From NCBI GenBank assembly GCA_964392615.1, contig CAYMRB010000222.1, positions 1 through 16,116 on the forward strand: a DNA stretch of 16,116 bases. Reading direction: 5' to 3'. Position 1 is the stretch's first letter. Each line of letters starts with the position of its first letter. Position numbers and translations under genes: made by a program. This document shows positions 13,301 through 16,116 of the stretch, piece by piece. The DNA is from CAYMRB01 sp964392615 (GTDB lineage Bacteria > Planctomycetota > UBA8108). The notes under the pieces are model-generated. The model was not told where the DNA came from. It did not search any database and saw nothing but the letters and a program-made list of their open reading frames with translations.

Positions 13301-15163
13301 AACGTCGACGATGGCTGGCAGCCGGTCAGGTACCTGACGGACGACGCTTTCGCCGACGGCAGCCCGCAGATCGCCCCTGGATCCGGCGGCGAGGCGGCGA
13401 TCACGTGGGTCAAGTCGCTCGCGAGGGACGTCCTCGACCCTGCCGGCAGTGTCCGATTGTCTTCGACGGCGGTGATGGCGGCGACCGTCAACATCAGTGG
13501 ACGACAGGACGTGTTCACGATCTCGACGGAGAGCGCGCAGAACCGCGCCGCCGATCTCGAGCCGACCGTCGCGATCCCAGGCGACCCATCCTCGGGGGAG
13601 CCGTGGGTTGTCTGGGTCGTCGACGATGACAGCGACCCGAACACGAGCGAAGATCGCCTGCTCCTGTACTCGCGCCTCAATCGCGGTCGATGGACAACAC
13701 CGGCCGAGTGTCCGGGCAGCGAGGGTTTGCCCGGCGTCCTGATGCCGAACCTCGCGTTGAGCACGAGCACGGACGGCGTGCTGACGTTCACCGCGCGCGA
13801 GGTCCTCGCCGACGGCAGCGTCGCAGGAGAAGGCAACAAGGACATCGTCTACACGTCGATCCTCCGCGATCGTGTCTTCGAGCCGGCGACGCCGCTGCCG
13901 GGACCTCGCTGCCGCAAGGGAGGGCGCGTACCTGGCCGCTGGCCGCTGGCACGCTTCCGCAACACGAACGAGGCGGTCGTCGTCTTCCGCAGCTTCGACG
14001 GGCTCGGTCCCGAGGGGGGCGACGGCGAGATCGCTCTCTCGACGATCGACCTGCGGCCGGGCCGTGGGATCTGGTCACCGGTGCGTCGGCTGACGCAGGA
14101 CGCGAGCCTCGACTGGGAGATCGCCGCGGACGTCGGCACGGATGGGCTGATCCGTACGGTGCATAACCGTCCCGACGGTACGATTCCGGACGGCATCGCG
14201 TGGAGCGACGGCGGCGTGGCCGGCGTCGGCCTCGGCAGCGGTCTGGTCACGGGCGCGATCGAATGGGTGCCCGATCTCGAGGTCGAGCGCGTCAGAGTCT
14301 CCGACCCGCACGCCGCGGCAGGCGACCAGGTCGAGGTCACGGTCGTCTTGCGCAACGCCGGACTCGCGTGGCTCGAGCGGCCGGATGGGCCGGGTGTGCA
14401 CAACAACGTCGTGCTTCACTACGGTTGGGTCGAGGGCGACGCCTTTGTAGAGTTCCGCGAGCGCCCGGTCGAGTTCTGGGTCGGCCCGGACGGCCGCGTC
14501 GAGGTGCGTTCGACGACGCTCATGCCCTCCGCGCTGAAGACGCTGCGCGTGATCGCCGATCGGCTTGCGGAGGAGAGCGACGTCTCGAACAACGCGGCGG
14601 ACGTCGCGCTCGGGGTGATGCCGCCGATGAACCTGCGGTGCGCCGACGCGTCGGACGGAAGCGTGCGAGCCGTCGAGCTCAGCTGGGAGAACCAGGAGCT
14701 CTACGAAAGCGTACTCGTCTTCCGCGACGGGCGCCTGACGGTCGAGCTTCCGGGCGAGGCGACGACATTCGTCGATGCGACCTCGAACCCGGGCGAGCAC
14801 GAGTGGTCCGTGCGCGGCCGAATCGGTCACGCGATGTCGGCGCGCGGGTTCCAGAGCTGCGAGTTCACCATCCCGCCGGATTCGACCACCCTCTTCGTTC
14901 GCGGCGATGGCAACTCTGACGGCGGCGTCGACATTTCCGATCCGGTCTTCACGCTGGCCTTCCTGTTCACCGGCGGCGTGCCGCCGACGTGCAGGGAGAC
15001 GTGCGACGCCAACGACGACGGCGGAGTCGACGTTTCCGATCCGATCTTCATGCTCGACTTCCTGTTTCAGGGCGGCGAGCCGATACCGGCGCCGTATCCG
15101 GCCTGTGGCGCGGAGGTCGGCGCGGAGGACCTAGGCTGCACGTCGTATCCACCGTGCGAGTGA
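10371..15163 (+). CDS. Giant secreted multidomain protein with C-terminal dockerin-like module; frameshift at signal peptide
   Basis: The start is ATG 10371, behind a strong AAGGAG. It encodes a classical signal peptide ('MNIHARVRPR', then 'AAAAVALTASLVTASLAA'). After about 10454 sense continues one frame back with 'DPRIELVTPQEHTILGGSM'. Adding one base gives about 1597 residues. Domains, with approximate nucleotide positions: IPT/TIG-like (10463-10714), Cys-containing Fn3-like (10721-10969), unassigned beta-rich part, PKD-like (11564-11749, 'YEWDFGDG'), Ig-like part, an unrecognised strand-rich block (12107-12901), a sialidase/BNR-like propeller (about 12950-14170), a CARDB-like domain (14270-14611), a second Fn3-like copy (14621-14878) and a dockerin-like pair (14885-15160). 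No catalytic motif is visible. The main frame stays open upstream to 9749, but that extension is not credible because it overlaps the start of giant 1 and lacks a signal peptide. The frameshift may be a sequence error. Confidence 0.85.
10449..10457 (+). other. Apparent one-base frameshift at the signal peptide boundary
   Basis: Frame with ATG 10371 ends its sensible reading at 'SLAA' (codons to 10454). The mature protein frame resumes at GAT 10457 ('DPRIEL'). Two bases remain between them, so one base is missing for a full codon. The local sequence GCCGCGCGGAT is a CG-alternating run prone to indel errors. Confidence 0.75.
12950..14170 (+). repeat. BNR/sialidase-like propeller region of giant protein 2
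   Basis: About five degenerate units recur, each with a hydrophobic strand 'P-x-L/I/V-A', a 'G-x-x-x-V/I-W' or 'T-F' strand, an Asp-rich turn, 'I/V-x-Y-S/T' and then 'W-S/T-x-P'. Examples are 'SPSLAVSPDG ... FYSIDTGAGWSEPEP', 'SPQIAPGSGGEAAITW', 'EPWVVWVVDDD ... LLLYSRLNRGRWTTP' and 'GEIALSTIDLRPGRGIWSPV'. This is the pattern of sialidase-fold propellers used for binding or enzymatic roles. No Arg triad is convincingly visible. Confidence 0.6.
14621..14878 (+). other. Second copy of a Cys-containing Fn3-like domain in giant protein 2
   Basis: It reads 'PPMNLRCADAS ... ELSWENQELYESVLVFRDG', then 'LPGEATTFVD ... FQSCEF'. The first copy at 10721-10969 reads 'PPVEDLNCSSG ... EISWTNTVAYERLTVIRDG', then 'LPGDATRFTD ... 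AANCS'. Both copies have a Cys near each end, suggesting a disulfide linking the first and last strands. Confidence 0.7.
14885..15160 (+). other. Dockerin-like module at the C-terminus of giant protein 2
   Basis: Two EF-hand-like loops, 'GDGNSDGGVDISDPVF' and 'CDANDDGGVDVSDPIF', are followed by 'TLAFLFTGG' and 'MLDFLFQGG'. The tail is 'EDLGCTSYPPC'. This is the conventional C-terminal location for a dockerin. The two halves are near-duplicates at both protein and DNA level (GGCGTCGACATTTCCGATCC and GGAGTCGACGTTTCCGATCC). Confidence 0.88.
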
Positions 15164-15177
15164 TCGGCGCCGACCGG

Positions 15178-16116
15178 CTACCGCACCGGCTTCAACGCGA
15201 ACGACTTGATGGCAAGCCCGTACTGCGGAGGCTTGCTGCGCGAGAACCGCAGGGCGTTCTCGCCCTTCTTGAGCGTGAGCGTGACTGGCTCGCAGTCCTG
15301 CCACTTCCCGACCGTGAAGGGCATATCCATGGTGGCCTCGGCCCCGGCGTCATTCGCGGAGACGACGAGTTGCTGGTTGTCATTCGCCGTGACCACCCGC
15401 GCCGACAATGAGTACGTACCCGACCGCGGGACGGTGACCTTGTACTCGAAGCGCGATTTCGTGCCCTGGCTCGGTCCGGTCGGGTCCTCCTTCGGACTGC
15501 GCGAGTAGTAGCTTCGGGCATACTTGTCCGATATTCGCTCGCAGACGTTGCCGTAGATGTCGTAGAGCCCCCACGGACTGGGCTTCTTCTGCCCCACCGG
15601 ATGCGACTTGCCACCCGCGTTGTCCTTGAACCAGGCATAGCCTCCGAGTCGCGAAGGATCGTTGCCGAAGAACCAGCGCGCGTCCTTGCCGGCGCGGGAC
15701 GCATGCTCCCACTCGGCCTCGGTGGGAAGCCGCACATCCCGTCCGGTCCTCTCGGCGACCTTCGCACAGAATGTCCACGCATCCGCTTCGCCGACGTTGT
15801 CGACCGGGCAGTCCGGGGCCTTGGTCGACCTGCTGGGGTTCGAGCCCATGACGGCCTCGTACTGCGCCTGCGTCACTTCGTACTTCCCCAGATAGAAACC
15901 ACTGGTGAGTGTGACCTCGTGCTTCGGCACCTCGACGCACTCGAACCTGCCGTCGGTCTTGCGTTCGCCTCCCATCACGAACGTCCCGGGCTTGATGTAG
16001 ACCAGCTCCATCGTTACGCCGTCACCCAAATCGAGCATCAGGTCACACGGAGTCTCGTTGCCGGAAGGCGTCACTGCTGCCCGGAGACCCCAGTTTTCGT
16101 ATCTGCCATAGCCGCC
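15178..16116 (-). CDS. FGE/SUMF1-domain protein with C-terminal CBM-like domain, 5' end outside window
   Basis: The frame is open to the right edge. The GTG at 16074 is only an internal codon, since upstream codons still make sense ('GGYGRYENWGLRAA'). The FGE-sulfatase-type domain shows 'DLGDGVTMELVYIKPGTFVM', 'GFYLGKYEVTQAQYEAVMG', 'PVDNVGEADAWTFC', 'RLPTEAEWEHASRAG', 'GQKKPSPWGLYDIYGNVCER'. The usual 'GNVWEW' is 'GNVCER', and the closing 'RGGSW ... GFR' block is missing. Instead, residues about 205-298 (numbered from that GTG) form a CBM6/35-like beta-sandwich ('FEYKVTVPRSGTYSLSARVV' through 'LTLKKGENALRFS'). The true FGE oxidase converts a sulfatase Cys to formylglycine; whether this variant is catalytic is doubtful, and a binding or structural role is plausible. 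It converges with giant gene 2 at a 14-bp gap. Confidence 0.82.
   Translation of the reverse strand, partial: GGYGRYENWGLRAAVTPSGNETPCDLMLDLGDGVTMELVYIKPGTFVMGGERKTDGRFECVEVPKHEVTLTSGFYLGKYEVTQAQYEAVMGSNPSRSTKAPDCPVDNVGEADAWTFCAKVAERTGRDVRLPTEAEWEHASRAGKDARWFFGNDPSRLGGYAWFKDNAGGKSHPVGQKKPSPWGLYDIYGNVCERISDKYARSYYSRSPKEDPTGPSQGTKSRFEYKVTVPRSGTYSLSARVVTANDNQQLVVSANDAGAEATMDMPFTVGKWQDCEPVTLTLKKGENALRFSRSKPPQYGLAIKSFALKPVR

Noticed and set aside
15161..15200. Terminator between giant 2 and the FGE-like gene
   Set aside because: Only a short GGCGCC-type palindrome and a repeated ACCGGCT were found, with no proper stem-loop and no T-run.

Overview
This is a GC-rich bacterial window. Its gene content points to an uncultivated member of the Planctomycetota or a similar lineage. 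The reasons are two very large secreted multidomain proteins carrying dockerin-like Ca-binding modules that end in a 'DLGC-x-x-Y-x-P-C' tail, Cys-containing Fn3-like repeats, and a formylglycine-generating-enzyme (SUMF1)-like protein at the right edge. The taxonomic call is inference from style; there is no rRNA or other marker gene here.

Layout. (1) 1-2499, plus strand: a tightly coupled signalling module. It consists of the C-terminal part of a PhnD-type (phosphate/phosphonate-like) substrate-binding protein whose front half is missing, a membrane HAMP/HisKA_3 histidine kinase overlapping it by 4 nt, and a NarL/LuxR-type response regulator overlapping the kinase by 4 nt. The likely circuit is a periplasmic ligand sensed by the binding protein and kinase, with output through the regulator. 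(2) 2530-3100, plus: pieces of one or two membrane proteins spread over three reading frames. The first two pieces resemble NrfD/PsrC-type quinone-interacting subunits. (3) 3186-3698, plus: mobB-like GTPase of molybdenum-cofactor maturation. This fits an NrfD neighbour, because NrfD proteins usually serve Mo-bis-MGD oxidoreductases. (4) 3729-9764, minus: a roughly 2010-residue secreted protein (signal peptide, dockerin-like pair, PKD, Ig-like/IPT/ZU5-like domains, Gly-rich beta-helix-like part, thrombospondin-type-3 repeats, propeller, FG-GAP/VCBS repeats). (5) 9765-10370: divergent intergenic region holding a TPR-like coding relic. (6) 10371-15163, plus: a second secreted giant of about 1597 residues, with its dockerin-like pair at the C-terminus. 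Its signal peptide lies in a different frame from the rest, so a single-base frameshift sits at the predicted cleavage site. (7) 15178-16116, minus: the C-terminal part of an FGE/SUMF1-domain protein that runs off the right edge and ends in a CBM-like beta-sandwich.

Three apparent frameshifts (near 2670, near 2780-2800 and 10449-10457) all have the same sign, as if one base were missing each time. This raises the possibility of base-deletion errors in the assembly rather than true gene decay.

I saw no mobile element, CRISPR array, tRNA or rRNA. The most interesting material is the divergent pair of giant dockerin-bearing exoproteins, with the module at opposite ends, together with the PhnD-kinase-regulator sensor cassette.
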